This document shows positions 1-11,242 of a stretch of DNA of 64,000 nucleotides, one piece after another. Each line of letters starts with the position of its first letter. Position 1 is the stretch's first letter. Origin of the DNA: Pseudomonas xantholysinigenes. Lineage in GTDB: Bacteria; Pseudomonadota; Gammaproteobacteria; Pseudomonadales; Pseudomonadaceae. The notes beneath the pieces are model-generated. The model had not been told where the DNA came from. It did no database searches and worked only from the letters and a program-made list of their open reading frames with translations. The stretch is taken from the NCBI RefSeq assembly GCF_014268885.2, contig NZ_CP077095.1, positions 3,291,501 to 3,355,500 of the forward strand. Direction: 5' to 3'. Position numbers and translations under genes: made by a program.

Positions 1-1
1 G

Positions 2-385
2 ATCCTTCGACTGCTCGGCGACACTGCCCACGACAAAATACCGACCGTCAGGATCGTCATCATCAGCATTCTCACACTCATGCTGGGTGCGTTCTTTTTT
101 ACCATCGGCAGCAACATTGCCCGCGACAAGGCCATGTTGATCAAAACCTTTGCAGTATGGGCAGACTTCAACACCAGCCATCCCTGCAGCGATGACTGGG
201 CTCCGACGGTCGACAGCCTAGTATTTCTGGAGGGGGGCAAGGTGCTCACCTACCAGAAAAGCGCTAAAGATGAACAGTTCAAATTTCAATCATGCGACTA
301 CAAGAAAGCCTTCCATCAGCCATCCAGTCCACTAACTGAACCCCCTGGCCATCCTCACCCAGCCGACCACACCGCCAGCTCATAG
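2..385 (+). CDS. C-terminal part of a hypothetical single-pass membrane protein (cut by window start)
   Basis: The reading frame is open from the left edge of the window, so the true start lies outside. About 27 residues before the first internal Met there is a hydrophobic stretch running into LMLGAFFFTIG, which looks like one transmembrane segment. It is followed by a roughly 80-residue soluble tail with two cysteines. The tail becomes Pro/His-rich at the end, where it overlaps the 3' end of the convergent VOC gene by 31 bp. I do not recognise the family. The membrane segment and non-degenerate composition favour a real gene, but the fragment is short and the function is unknown. Confidence 0.45.
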   Translation: MLRLLGDTAHDKIPTVRIVIISILTLMLGAFFFTIGSNIARDKAMLIKTFAVWADFNTSHPCSDDWAPTVDSLVFLEGGKVLTYQKSAKDEQFKFQSCDYKKAFHQPSSPLTEPPGHPHPADHTASS

Positions 386-708
386 CCATCCGGGTCGATG
401 AAGTGAAAGCGTCGCCCACCCGGAAAGGCGAACACCGCCCGGCTGATCCGCCCCTGCGCCGCCTCGACGCGGCGCTGCGCCTCGGCCAGGTCTTCGGCAT
501 AGAGAATCACCAACGGCCCACCTGGGCGTACCGGCTCCCCGGTGGTGAAGCCACCGGTCAAGCGGCCATCGCTGAACTCGGTGTAGCTCGGCCCGAAGTC
601 GGTGAAGCGCCAGCCGAACACCTGGCCGTAGAACGCCTTGCTGCGGGCGATATCGGCCACGTTGAACTCGATGTTGTCGATCTGCCGGTCGTTGCCGCGC
701 ATGCCCAT
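355..708 (-). CDS. VOC family protein (glyoxalase/bleomycin-resistance fold)
   Basis: This 117-residue protein has the length and layout of a single-domain vicinal-oxygen-chelate protein. It begins with the typical first strand and helix (IDNIEFNVADIARSKAFYGQ) and ends with the FIDPDGYELAVW strand that closes the second beta-alpha-beta-beta-beta module. The family includes glyoxalase I, dioxygenases and antibiotic-binding proteins; substrate cannot be told from sequence. The acidic residue in the last strand (DPDGYE) could be a metal ligand. The start is set by an AGGAGG five bases upstream of ATG at 708. It stands alone, convergent with the gene at the window edge. Confidence 0.85.
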   Translation of the reverse strand: MGMRGNDRQIDNIEFNVADIARSKAFYGQVFGWRFTDFGPSYTEFSDGRLTGGFTTGEPVRPGGPLVILYAEDLAEAQRRVEAAQGRISRAVFAFPGGRRFHFIDPDGYELAVWSAG

Positions 709-844
709 GGTTGCCTCCTGGCATTGGTCTGTGGATGGTCATCCTAACCCTTGGGGCCGATGTAACAAGCCTTGTCTTAAAACTGTCACGTTACGGTCAT
801 AGGATTGACCTCGCTCTGACATTTTCCACTCAAGGATGACTGCC

Positions 845-1621
845 ATGCGTCGTGTCGTGTTCAACCAAAAAGGCGGGGTCGGCAAGTCCAGCATTGCCTG
901 CAACCTGGCCGCCGCCAGTGCAGCCGAAGGCTACCGCACCCTGCTGGTGGACCTCGACCCGCAGGCCAACGCGACCTACTACCTGACCGGCCTCAGCGGC
1001 GGCTCGATCCCGACCGGCATCGCTGATTTCTTCCGCCAGACCCTGGCGCCCAACCCGGCGGCCGGCAAGCAACACCGGGTGGCCATCACCCCAACCCGCT
1101 ACGCCAACCTGCACCTGGTCACCGCCAGCCCCGACCTGGCCGAGCTGCAGGGCAAACTGCAAAGCAAGTTCAAGATCAACAAGCTGCGCAAGTTGCTGGT
1201 GGCCCTGTCGGCCGACTACGAGCGCATCTACATCGATACACCGCCAGCGCTCGACTTCTACACGTTCAGCGCCCTGGTCGCCGCCGAACGGCTGCTGATC
1301 CCCTTCGATTGCGACAGCTTTTCGCGCCAGGCGCTGCACACGGTGATGGCCGAGGTCGAGGCACTGCGCCAGGACCACAATGCCGCGCTCACGGTCGAGG
1401 GCGTGGTGGTCAATCAGTTCGCCGGACGCACGGCGCTGCACCAGACCTTGGTCGAGCAACTGCGTAGCGAGGGCCTGCCCGTGCTGCCGGTGTACCTGAA
1501 CAGTTCGATCAAGATGCGTGAGTCCCATGAGGCGGCCGTGCCGTTGGTGCACCTGGCGCCGCGGCATCGCCTGGCCCAGGCCTTCGTCGAACTGCTGGAT
1601 GTGCTGGAGCGGGCGGCCTGA
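845..1621 (+). CDS. ParA-family ATPase, orphan
   Basis: This 258-residue P-loop ATPase has the deviant Walker A motif QKGGVGKSS at residues 8-16. The Walker A' region ([12 protein letters not shown]) and the YIDTPP motif follow in the usual order. Such ATPases position plasmids, chromosomes or protein clusters by ATP-dependent dimer binding to DNA. No ParB-like gene or parS-like repeat is visible nearby, so a classical partition role is not supported; an orphan ParA of the chromosome is more likely. I chose ATG 845 because an AAGGA lies eight bases upstream. The alternative ATG at 836 would sit inside that ribosome-binding site. The next gene starts 77 bp downstream. Confidence 0.9.
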   Translation: MRRVVFNQKGGVGKSSIACNLAAASAAEGYRTLLVDLDPQANATYYLTGLSGGSIPTGIADFFRQTLAPNPAAGKQHRVAITPTRYANLHLVTASPDLAELQGKLQSKFKINKLRKLLVALSADYERIYIDTPPALDFYTFSALVAAERLLIPFDCDSFSRQALHTVMAEVEALRQDHNAALTVEGVVVNQFAGRTALHQTLVEQLRSEGLPVLPVYLNSSIKMRESHEAAVPLVHLAPRHRLAQAFVELLDVLERAA

Positions 1622-1698
1622 GGCCGGAGCGCAGCTGCGACAATCCACCACACCCCGCCAGTTCCCGGCCCATCCATCCGGATGGTAGATTCGCCGCC

Positions 1699-2106
1699 AT
1701 GAAAATCACCCGCCGGACACGTTCGCTGACCGCCTGGGCGCTGTATGCCAGCGTCCTGTTCAGCCTATTGCTGTGCGGCCTGCACCACGGCCAGATGGGT
1801 GGCTTGCGCCTGTCCGGCCTGGAGGGCGGCTACTGCTCGCTGGACAGCCCCCACGGCGCGGCCATCGACCTCGAAGGCGCCGGCGGCGACGCGCACATGG
1901 CCCAGCTCGACTGCCCGGTGTGCTCCTCCTTCGCCATGGCCGTGCCGCTGAGCAGCAACGGCTGGTCCTTCACCACGGCCCAGGGCCAGGCACCGTCCCC
2001 CATCGTCGTGCGCAGCTGGGCGCAGCCCCCGCCGCGCTACCTGCGGCACACCATCAATCCCCGCGCCTCCCCTCGCCAGTTCCCCGCAGCAGCCCTCTTC
2101 GCCTGA
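1699..2106 (+). CDS. DUF2946 domain-containing membrane-associated protein
   Basis: This 135-residue protein starts with a Lys/Arg-rich segment and one hydrophobic helix (residues 12-28, LYASVLFSLLLCGL). A His/Cys-containing region follows, with LHHGQM and a DCPVCSSF motif near residues 70-78. That arrangement is typical of DUF2946, a family of small proteins often found beside copper-related genes and TonB-dependent receptors in Pseudomonas. The CxxC and His residues suggest metal handling, but this is inference. The stop is 70 bp upstream of the receptor start at 2176, so the two are probably one transcription unit. Confidence 0.82.
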   Translation: MKITRRTRSLTAWALYASVLFSLLLCGLHHGQMGGLRLSGLEGGYCSLDSPHGAAIDLEGAGGDAHMAQLDCPVCSSFAMAVPLSSNGWSFTTAQGQAPSPIVVRSWAQPPPRYLRHTINPRASPRQFPAAALFA

Positions 2107-2114
2107 TCCTCGTC

Positions 2115-2130
2115 GGTGCGCCCGCGCACC
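2115..2130 (+). other. Short perfect hairpin between DUF2946 and TonB receptor genes
   Basis: GGTGCG-CCCG-CGCACC forms a six-pair stem with a four-base loop in the 70-bp gap between the two genes. There is no T-run after it, so it is not a convincing terminator. It could stabilise mRNA or be chance in GC-rich DNA. Confidence 0.25.
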
Positions 2131-2175
2131 CTGGGGGTCGGCCTTGCCAAGACCTTTGCGTGGAAGCCACACAAC

Positions 2176-4329
2176 ATGATCCGCAACACTTCCCTGGTGC
2201 TCCTGATGGGCGCCACCTGCACCTGTGCCTGGGCGGCGGACGCCCCGCTGGAACTCAGCGCCACCACCATCGACGGCGAGCGCGAAGCGCCCACCGGCGT
2301 GCAACTGGACGAACCGATCCGCACCGGTTCGCGCCTGGGCCTCACGGCCCGGGAAACCCCAGCCTCGGTCAGCGTCTCCGATCGCCGGGTGATCGAGGCG
2401 CGCGACGCCAAGGACACCCAGGACGTGATCAACGCCATGACTGGCGTCAACGCCTCGGCCAACCCCGGCTACGGCGGTTTCGTCACCTACCGTGGCTTCA
2501 CCCAGAACCAGGTCACCCAGCTGTTCAACGGCATCAACCTGGGCTACAGCAGCGCCACCCGCCCGGTCGATGCCTGGGTCATCGACCGTGTCGAACTGCT
2601 CGGCGGCCCGTCGTCGTTCCTGCATGGCGCCGGGGCCGTCGGTGGCTCGATCAACTACATCAGCAAGCTCGCCAGTCGCGACCAGCAGACCATCGATGGG
2701 CGCATCCGCTACGGCAGCTACGATGACGCCGAGTTCGCCTTCGGCATCAACCAGGCCTTGGCCGACAACCCCGCCGACGCGCGCCACTTCGCCCGCCTGG
2801 ACTTCAGCCGCAGCCAGGGCAACGGCTACATCGATCGCAACCAGCGCAAGACCGACACCCTGGCGTTTTCGCTGCTCAGCGACCTCACCCCCGACCTCAC
2901 CCACACCCTGGCCATCGAGTACCAGGAGGACAAGGAAGACAGCCCCTACTGGGGTTCGCCCATCCTGCCTGGGCGCAGCACCATGAAGATCGACAAGCAT
3001 CGCCGCTTCGAGAACTACAACGTCGCCGACGGCCGCTACGAGCAGCGCGTGCGCTGGATACGCTCCCTGCTCGACTACCAGCTGAGCGACAGCACCAGCC
3101 TGCACAACACCCTGTACCACTACCAGGCTCAGCGCGATTACCGCAACGTCGAGCGCTATCGCTACAACGGCGACGGCAACGTGGCGCGCTCCAGCCCCTA
3201 CCTGCAGAGCCACCAGCAGAGCGTGCTGGGCGATCGCATCGAACTGCGCCACGACAACCACCTGTTCGGCCTGCCCAGCCAGTGGGCGCTAGGTCTGGAC
3301 TGGTCGCACATGCGCCAGTCGGTGTACCCCACCTCCAGCAGCTGGACCGACACGGTGGACCCGGACCATTTCGACCCCGGCAGCTTCGACGCCATCCCCG
3401 GGGTCAACCAGGGCCTGACCAAGCAGCGCCGGCATGTCACCAGCAACCGTGCGCTGTTCGCCGAGAACCGCCTCGAGCTCACCGACCGCCTGGCCCTGCT
3501 CACCGCCCTGCGCTACGACTACCTGGACATGGAAGTGACCAACTACGGCAAGGTCTCGCCTACCGCGCCGGCGTTCTTCGAGCGCCGCTGGGAGCCGCTG
3601 TCGGGACGCATTGGTTTGACCTATGCTCTCACCCCTGCCGCCAGCCTGTACCTGCAATACAGTACTGCCGCCGACCTGCCCGCAGGTTCGCTGGCCGCCG
3701 CCACCTATTCCAACGTTGGCCTGTTCGACCTGTCCAAGGGTGAGCAATGGGAGGCCGGCAGCAAGTTCGACTTTCTCGACGGACGCGGCGCGGCGACGGT
3801 GGCGGTGTACCAAATCGTGCGCAAGGACTTCGCCGTGACCGACAGCAACAACCCCAACCAGTCAGTGCAGGCTGGCCAGCAGACCTCTCGCGGCATCGAG
3901 CTGTCGGGGCGCCTGCAGGTGACGCCGAAGCTGCTGGCCGAGGCCAACTACGCCTATGTCCACGCCCGTTACGACGACTTCAACGAGGCGGTCGGCGGGG
4001 TCTCGGTGTCGCGCAAGGGCAATGCGCCGGTCAACGTGCCGGCCAACGTCGGCAACCTGTGGCTGACCTACAGCTTCACCCCGGACTGGTCGGCGGGGGT
4101 CGATGCCCGCTACGTCGACTCGGTGTACGCGGACAACGCCAACAGCCTCAAGGCCCCGGCCTACACCCTGTTCGGCGCCTTCGCCCGCTACCGCCTGGAT
4201 GAACACACCACACTGACCGGCCGGGTACGCAACCTGACCGACGAGGTGTACGCCAAGCAGGCCTACAACACCCAGTACTACATGGGCGCACCGAGGACCT
4301 TCGAACTGGCGATGGATGTGCGGTTCTAG
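2176..4329 (+). CDS. TonB-dependent outer-membrane receptor (siderophore/copper type)
   Basis: The 717-residue precursor starts with a signal peptide (MIRNTSLVLLMGATCTCAWA-AD). A plug domain follows (about residues 55-165; landmarks ARETPASVSVSDRRVIEARD and VIDRVELLGGPSSFLHGAGAVGG), then a 22-strand-type beta barrel ending in the terminal aromatic signature MDVRF. No N-terminal signalling (STN) domain precedes the plug, so it is a plain transducer-independent receptor. It imports a metal chelate using TonB energy. The preceding DUF2946 gene hints at copper, but the plug resembles ferric-siderophore receptors equally well. ATG 2176 is chosen because it begins a clean signal peptide; the upstream GTG at 2116 would add 20 non-signal-like residues. 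Confidence 0.92.
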   Translation: MIRNTSLVLLMGATCTCAWAADAPLELSATTIDGEREAPTGVQLDEPIRTGSRLGLTARETPASVSVSDRRVIEARDAKDTQDVINAMTGVNASANPGYGGFVTYRGFTQNQVTQLFNGINLGYSSATRPVDAWVIDRVELLGGPSSFLHGAGAVGGSINYISKLASRDQQTIDGRIRYGSYDDAEFAFGINQALADNPADARHFARLDFSRSQGNGYIDRNQRKTDTLAFSLLSDLTPDLTHTLAIEYQEDKEDSPYWGSPILPGRSTMKIDKHRRFENYNVADGRYEQRVRWIRSLLDYQLSDSTSLHNTLYHYQAQRDYRNVERYRYNGDGNVARSSPYLQSHQQSVLGDRIELRHDNHLFGLPSQWALGLDWSHMRQSVYPTSSSWTDTVDPDHFDPGSFDAIPGVNQGLTKQRRHVTSNRALFAENRLELTDRLALLTALRYDYLDMEVTNYGKVSPTAPAFFERRWEPLSGRIGLTYALTPAASLYLQYSTAADLPAGSLAAATYSNVGLFDLSKGEQWEAGSKFDFLDGRGAATVAVYQIVRKDFAVTDSNNPNQSVQAGQQTSRGIELSGRLQVTPKLLAEANYAYVHARYDDFNEAVGGVSVSRKGNAPVNVPANVGNLWLTYSFTPDWSAGVDARYVDSVYADNANSLKAPAYTLFGAFARYRLDEHTTLTGRVRNLTDEVYAKQAYNTQYYMGAPRTFELAMDVRF

Positions 4330-4344
4330 CCCTCCCGGTCCGCA

Positions 4345-4525
4345 AACACCGCGTCGCCTGCTTCGCGGGTAAACCCGCTCCCACAGGTGTGGTGTATGCC
4401 CTGAGGTCGGCACGGTCCCTTCCCAGTGGGAGCGGCTTCAGCCACGAATACCGGCGCAGCCGGTGCCAGGCACCGCGTCGCCTGCTTCGCGGCGGTGCGG
4501 CGGTCCGACAAGCCCGCTCCCACAG
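4345..4525. repeat. REP element cluster
   Basis: Within the 305-bp gap after the receptor gene there are REP palindromes of the P. putida type: cgcgggtaaacccgctcccacag near 4364-4386, a cagtgggagcggcttcagccac copy near 4425-4445, and a degenerate copy ending at 4525. They are separated by the gcgccggtgcc-type linker also seen in the arrays at 15.3 kb and 43.3 kb. Nothing else is evident in this gap. Confidence 0.85.
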
Positions 4526-4634
4526 TTTGGACAGTCAGTGCGGTCGCCATGGACGGCTCGCCTGGTGAGCGAAGCACTACAGAACGCCCTTTCCATGCTG
4601 TAGGATTCGCCGCTTTTCTCATGGATGACGCGGC

Positions 4635-5411
4635 ATGCGTTTGCTGTTCCTGCTGTTCCTGCTCACCCTCACGTCCTGCGCACCACGCCTGCCATCGCCG
4701 GTGGTATCGCCACCCAGCGCAACCCCGCTGACCCTCCTCGACCACGGACGCTTCCAGCTCTGGTACGACTGCCAACGCGGCGAGCCGCATCGCTTCATGT
4801 TCACCTTGGATCGGGATGAAGGCCAACTGGAACGCCTCGACAATTTCCGCATCGACCGCAGCCTGCCCGAGGGCTGCAAGGGCCAACTCTCGGCCAAGGC
4901 CTACTCACTGCCCAAGGGTTATCACCGTGGGCACCTGGCAGCAAACAACCACTTCGACGACGACCGCGCGGCCATGGACGCCTCCAACCTGATGAGCAAC
5001 ATCGTCCCGCAACTGGCCACGCACAACAGTCGCACCTGGTACCAGACCGAGCTGCTGACCGAGTGCTACCGCGACCTGCACCCGGTGACGGTGATCGGCG
5101 GCGTAGTGTTTGGGCATGCGGGCCAGGCGCTGGTCAACGATCACTTCGTCGAGTCCCACGGCATCGCGACGCCCGAGGTGTTCTGGAAGGTGCTGCTGAC
5201 CGAAGATGACCAGGGCCAGCCCCAAGCCATTGCCTGGTGGATTCCCCATGCGACCGGGCTGGGCAGCAACCTGGACCCGTACCTGCGCAGCGTGCGTGAG
5301 ATCGAAGCACTGCTCGGCCCCGACGAGGCGCCAATCGCGGTACCCGAGGCGGTCAAGGATCAGCGGCCAGTGCATACCTGGTCGGTCACGGTCGGTTGTG
5401 ATCGGCAATGA
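4635..5411 (+). CDS. DNA/RNA non-specific endonuclease, predicted lipoprotein
   Basis: This 258-residue protein begins with a lipoprotein signal (MRLLFLLFLLTLTSC, lipobox Cys15). The nuclease core has the catalytic R-G-H motif in YHRGHLAANNH (His100), followed by the N-I-V-P-Q segment and an Asn131/Trp135/Glu139 set expected for the Mg-binding helix of the Serratia-nuclease (NucA/EndoG) family. Such enzymes cut single- and double-stranded DNA and RNA. The lipid anchor predicts a location at the periplasmic face of a membrane or the cell surface, suited to nucleotide scavenging or degrading incoming DNA. No immunity-like partner is adjacent. The first residue of the usual DRGH motif is His rather than Asp here. 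Confidence 0.88.
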   Translation: MRLLFLLFLLTLTSCAPRLPSPVVSPPSATPLTLLDHGRFQLWYDCQRGEPHRFMFTLDRDEGQLERLDNFRIDRSLPEGCKGQLSAKAYSLPKGYHRGHLAANNHFDDDRAAMDASNLMSNIVPQLATHNSRTWYQTELLTECYRDLHPVTVIGGVVFGHAGQALVNDHFVESHGIATPEVFWKVLLTEDDQGQPQAIAWWIPHATGLGSNLDPYLRSVREIEALLGPDEAPIAVPEAVKDQRPVHTWSVTVGCDRQ

Positions 5412-5546
5412 CGATCGACCGGCAGGCCCCAACACTTGCACCCAGCCTGCGAGGGACTAAAAATCTGCCATCGCGCTACGTCCAGTAGCGACGTACCCCA
5501 ACACCTGGCACATGAACGTGCCGGCCTTTTCTCCAAGGACGTTTCA

Positions 5547-6002
5547 GTGCCGAACCTCCATCGCCCCACCCTCGCGTTACTCGCCCTGCTGACCCTCATG
5601 GGCTGCAGCCAGAAAACCACGGCAACCCCAGCCGTCGATGCCCCGACCATGGCCGCCTTCATTGCCGGCATGCAGAACGCATTGAGCAGCCGGCTGAACG
5701 CCGCCAACCAGGGCACCCTGGTCGGCGCGGTCACCCTCAGGCTCAGCCTGGACCGCAACAGCCGCCCCATCGCCTGCAAAGCTGTGCCAAGCTCGCCGCA
5801 GATCGCCCGCCTGCTTCCCGCAGACGCCATCGTCTCGGACTTTGCCGCACTGGCACGCCTGGCCGAACGGGAATGCTGGCTCACTACCTACCCGCCCGTT
5901 CCAGAAGGCCTGTTCGAGCACGACCAGGTCGAGGTGGCAGCACCCTTGGTGTTGATGCCGCGCCCAACATGGACAACATCGTCGCGACCTGATCGGCCAT
6001 AA
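5547..6002 (+). CDS. Small lipoprotein with TonB-C-like middle region, unknown function
   Basis: A GTG start at 5547 is chosen because it gives a compact lipoprotein signal (hydrophobic LALLALLTLMGC, lipobox Cys) and has AAGGAC nine bases upstream. The mature part (about 130 residues) contains VTLRLSLDRNSRPIACKAVPSSP. This resembles the strand-turn pattern of TonB C-terminal domains, in which a partner peptide is bound, but the match is by eye and weak. The C-terminal end is Pro/Arg-rich and ends abruptly. The gene follows the nuclease gene by 135 bp in the same direction; no functional link is evident. Confidence 0.65.
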   Translation: MPNLHRPTLALLALLTLMGCSQKTTATPAVDAPTMAAFIAGMQNALSSRLNAANQGTLVGAVTLRLSLDRNSRPIACKAVPSSPQIARLLPADAIVSDFAALARLAERECWLTTYPPVPEGLFEHDQVEVAAPLVLMPRPTWTTSSRPDRP

Positions 6003-6133
6003 CGGATATCCCGGAGTCGCCCCTGGCACAGCACCCTCTGCCACGGGCCGGTCTACTGCCCTGACAACAATGACGGCGCGCCCCGAGCGCGCCGCACTTG
6101 TCCAGGCTGCCCAGACCACCGGAGAGCACGTTC

Positions 6134-7474
6134 ATGTCCACCCCCCATGAGGTCCCACCTGCCACCCTGCGCCGGGTGATCGCCGCCTCGGCCATCGGCA
6201 ACTTCGTCGAATGGTTCGACTTTGCCGTCTACGGTTTCCTCGCCACGCTGATCGCCAGCCAGTTCTTTACCGGTGAAAGCGCCAGCGTCGCCCTGCTCAA
6301 GACCTTCGCCGTGTTCGCCGTGGCCTTCGCCCTGCGCCCGCTGGGCGGCATCGTGTTCGGCGCCCTGGGCGATCGCCTGGGGCGCAAGCGCATCCTGTCG
6401 CTGACCATCCTGCTGATGGCCGGCTCCACCACCCTGATCGGCCTGCTGCCGACCTACGCCAGCATCGGTGTGCTGGCACCGCTGCTACTGACCCTGGCGC
6501 GCTGCCTGCAAGGGTTTTCCGCTGGTGGTGAATACGCCGGGGCCTGTGCCTACCTGATGGAGCATGCGCCCCAGCACAAACGCGCGTTCTATGGCAGCTT
6601 CGTGCCGGTCTCGACCTTTTCCGCCTTCGCCTGCGCGGCAGTGATCGCCTACGGCCTGGAGGCAAGCCTGACGCCCGAGGCGATGAATACCTGGGGCTGG
6701 CGCATTCCGTTCCTGATTGCCGCGCCCCTGGGACTGGTCGGCTTGTATCTGCGCTGGCGTATGGAAGAAACCCCGGCCTTCCGCCAGGCCATGGCCGAAG
6801 GCAAGGCCCATGCGCATTCACCGCTGGGCGACACCCTGCGCCACCATGGTCGCACCATCCGCAACCTGGGCGCGTTCATCTCGCTCACCGCCCTGTCGTT
6901 CTACATGTTCACCACCTACTTCGCCACCTACCTGCAGACCGTCGGCCAGCTCAGCCGGGCCCAGGCCTTGCTGGTGTCCACCGTGGCGCTGCTGTTCGCC
7001 GCCGCTGGCTGCCCGCTGGCCGGGGCGTTCTCCGACCGGGTCGGGCGTCGGCGGACCATTGGCTTTACCTGCCTGTGGGTGATGCTCGCGGTGTTTCCAG
7101 CCTACTGGTTGGCCAGCTCGGGCTCGTTGGCCGGGGCCTTGCTGGGGGTGATCCTGCTGGCCATCGGCGCGCTCATGAGCGGCGTGGTCACCACAGCGCT
7201 GCTGTCGGAGTGTTTCCCGACCCGCAGTCGTTACACCGCCTCGGCGATCACCTACAACGTGGCCTACACCTTGTTCGGTGGTACCGCGCCGCTGGTGGCG
7301 ACTTGGTTGATCGAGCAGAGCGGCAGTCGCCTGGCGCCGGCGTTCTATCTGGTGGTGATTGCCCTGCTGGCGTTGATCGGTGGGTTGGCGTTGCCAGAGA
7401 CGTCGCGGCTGTCGCTGCACGATGAGCCCGGCGATACCGCGGAGCGCGAGGCAACCTCGAGCACCGCTCGCTAA
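6134..7474 (+). CDS. MFS transporter, metabolite:H+ symporter (MHS) family
   Basis: The 446-residue protein has about 12 hydrophobic segments and the MHS hallmarks. These are the first-helix motif IAASAIGNFVEWFDFAVYGF, the RPLGGIVFGALGDRLGRKR loop between helices 2 and 3, and a long basic loop near residue 200. The family (KgtP, ProP, ShiA, CitA) imports small metabolites such as alpha-ketoglutarate, proline/betaine, shikimate or citrate with protons; the substrate here cannot be read. ATG 6134 is preceded by GGAG at proper distance; an upstream ATG at 6098 would add 12 residues without a signal. It is monocistronic. Confidence 0.9.
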   Translation: MSTPHEVPPATLRRVIAASAIGNFVEWFDFAVYGFLATLIASQFFTGESASVALLKTFAVFAVAFALRPLGGIVFGALGDRLGRKRILSLTILLMAGSTTLIGLLPTYASIGVLAPLLLTLARCLQGFSAGGEYAGACAYLMEHAPQHKRAFYGSFVPVSTFSAFACAAVIAYGLEASLTPEAMNTWGWRIPFLIAAPLGLVGLYLRWRMEETPAFRQAMAEGKAHAHSPLGDTLRHHGRTIRNLGAFISLTALSFYMFTTYFATYLQTVGQLSRAQALLVSTVALLFAAAGCPLAGAFSDRVGRRRTIGFTCLWVMLAVFPAYWLASSGSLAGALLGVILLAIGALMSGVVTTALLSECFPTRSRYTASAITYNVAYTLFGGTAPLVATWLIEQSGSRLAPAFYLVVIALLALIGGLALPETSRLSLHDEPGDTAEREATSSTAR

Positions 7475-7618
7475 AGAACAGGCGGTGCTGCGCGCCTGCC
7501 CCGAAGCGCAGGTGCCAACCTCACCGACGAGCCAGGTAGCAGGGTGGCCGGCATCGCGAAGCCGGCGTTCGCCGGGCGATTCCCACGGCAATCGGATGTA
7601 CTAGGGGTATTGCGGTAG

Positions 7619-8509
7619 TCAGCTCAACCCTTGGCGGCGCCAGCGATCGAAATGACTCCCCGGGTAGTTCAGGTAAGAAGACTTGAGCTCGATATCCATC
7701 TCGCGCGCCGCCTGCAGGATCGACTCACGCTGCGACAGCCCCGAGTTACGAATGGCAATCGCCCGCAGTTTGAACGCCTGGGAATCGGTACCAGGCGCAA
7801 GCTCGGTAACCGGCAGCATTGCACTCTGCCCATCACTCGCGTGCCCTGGCGGCTCCAAACCTTGGTCGGCCAAGCGCTTGCCCAAAACCCACAAACCAGC
7901 GTCCAACGCCTTGAGCTGGTCGAGGCGCGCCGACATGGGCGCCAGCTGCGCCTCGGCCAGCACTTGCAACCACCATTGCTGGTAGCCCTCGTAGGTATCC
8001 AGCGTCAAGTTCTCCTGCCCCATGCCCACCGGCCTGGCCGTGAGGAAGCGATACGCCGCCACTACCCAGCGATCAATGATCGGAAACACTCGCGGATTCA
8101 AGCAATGCAACAGGAACACCGGCATGACCACGCTCGACCACAAACCGAAACGCTGCTCCATGTCGCGGATGATGCCAGGATGGAACGCCTGCAGACGTCG
8201 GACCTCGCAGGCCCACTCGTAGAACGCCGGCGAAGCCAGGATTGCTTCGTGCCGCTCACCATGGGTATTGGGTTTGACACGCTCTACCCGGTAACGCACG
8301 GCAAACGGCTCGGCCTGAAAAGGCCCGGCAGCATCGCGGAAGATCTTGCCATCCTTCCAGGCCAAGGCATGCGCCAACAGTTGCGCCAGCGCCTCTGGAG
8401 AGGCGGCGTTGCCAATCTGGGTCATCAGGAACAGGTAGACATCGGCGGGGTACTTGCGCTCGTCAAATTGCGCGGCAGCCGTTGCCAGCAAGTCAGTGAG
8501 GAGGGTCAT
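7619..8509 (-). CDS. Hypothetical protein, possible DNA-glycosylase-like fold
   Basis: This 296-residue soluble protein starts at ATG 8509, with AGGAG six bases upstream. It has no signal peptide or membrane segment. The middle contains LHCLNPRVFPIIDRWVVAAY, in which a Pro followed by an Ile-Ile-Asp is reminiscent of the segment after the helix-hairpin-helix in HhH-GPD glycosylases (the Asp would be catalytic), but the preceding hairpin is not clear. The C-terminal part (about residues 240-296) is Arg/Ser-rich and helical. No neighbour suggests a role: it stands between an MHS transporter and katG, transcribed with katG's strand but 148 bp upstream-separated. I do not recognise the family with confidence. 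Confidence 0.6.
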   Translation of the reverse strand: MTLLTDLLATAAAQFDERKYPADVYLFLMTQIGNAASPEALAQLLAHALAWKDGKIFRDAAGPFQAEPFAVRYRVERVKPNTHGERHEAILASPAFYEWACEVRRLQAFHPGIIRDMEQRFGLWSSVVMPVFLLHCLNPRVFPIIDRWVVAAYRFLTARPVGMGQENLTLDTYEGYQQWWLQVLAEAQLAPMSARLDQLKALDAGLWVLGKRLADQGLEPPGHASDGQSAMLPVTELAPGTDSQAFKLRAIAIRNSGLSQRESILQAAREMDIELKSSYLNYPGSHFDRWRRQGLS

Positions 8510-8656
8510 TACAGGCTCCTTGGCTTGAAAAGTAGGCGCATCCTGCGCTTTATTCACTAATAAATCAACAAGTGAATAAAATACCTTTCCGAGCCACCGC
8601 CCTCCAAGCGCGCCGCAGCCGGCATGACATGCCTGGGGCATGCCATGCCGGTTACG

Positions 8657-10897
<2,241 letters not shown>

Positions 10898-11084
10898 CTA
10901 CCTTTAGGTCGGGTCTGTCCAGATTTCCGGGCGTTGTTGTCGTTGCGCTGCCAGGGATTCGATCGGTCGCGCCCAGGGCGCGGCCTGCTCCTCATCAGGT
11001 GTGGTCGGTGCCGTCCAGGCGCGTGGGCGCAGCGGCTTTTAGTGGGACCAGCACAAAGACTAGCCGAGCCTGGACAGAGGTCTA

Positions 11085-11121
11085 ATAGAAGCGCTGTTGC
11101 AGGACGATAGGCTGGCTCTTT
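11085..11121 (-). promoter_or_regulatory. Possible OxyR binding site upstream of katG
   Basis: ATAG at 11085-11088 and ATAG at 11107-11110 are 22 bases apart, the spacing between alternate half-sites in the OxyR consensus ATAG-N7-CTAT-N7-ATAG-N7-CTAT. The fourth half-site is CTTT at 11118-11121 (one mismatch), while the second is poorly matched (GTTG). It lies about 195 bp upstream of the katG start, far but possible. The rest of the 351-bp gap (10892-11242) holds only short GC-rich inverted repeats that I cannot assign. Confidence 0.4.
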
Positions 11122-11242
11122 CAAGCCACGGCGGGCGTTGCACCATCAACCGGGTCGATAGCCACCATGCCTGCCATTGAGTTCCGCCGGCGCGTGTCCG
11201 CGCGCAGCATGTTGGCCATGGATCTTCAGCGAGGCACTTCCC

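Noticed and set aside
1765-3261. Minus-strand frame of 498 codons opposite the DUF2946 and receptor genes
   Set aside because: Low-complexity Val/Ala/Gly/Gln composition typical of antisense translation of a real gene.
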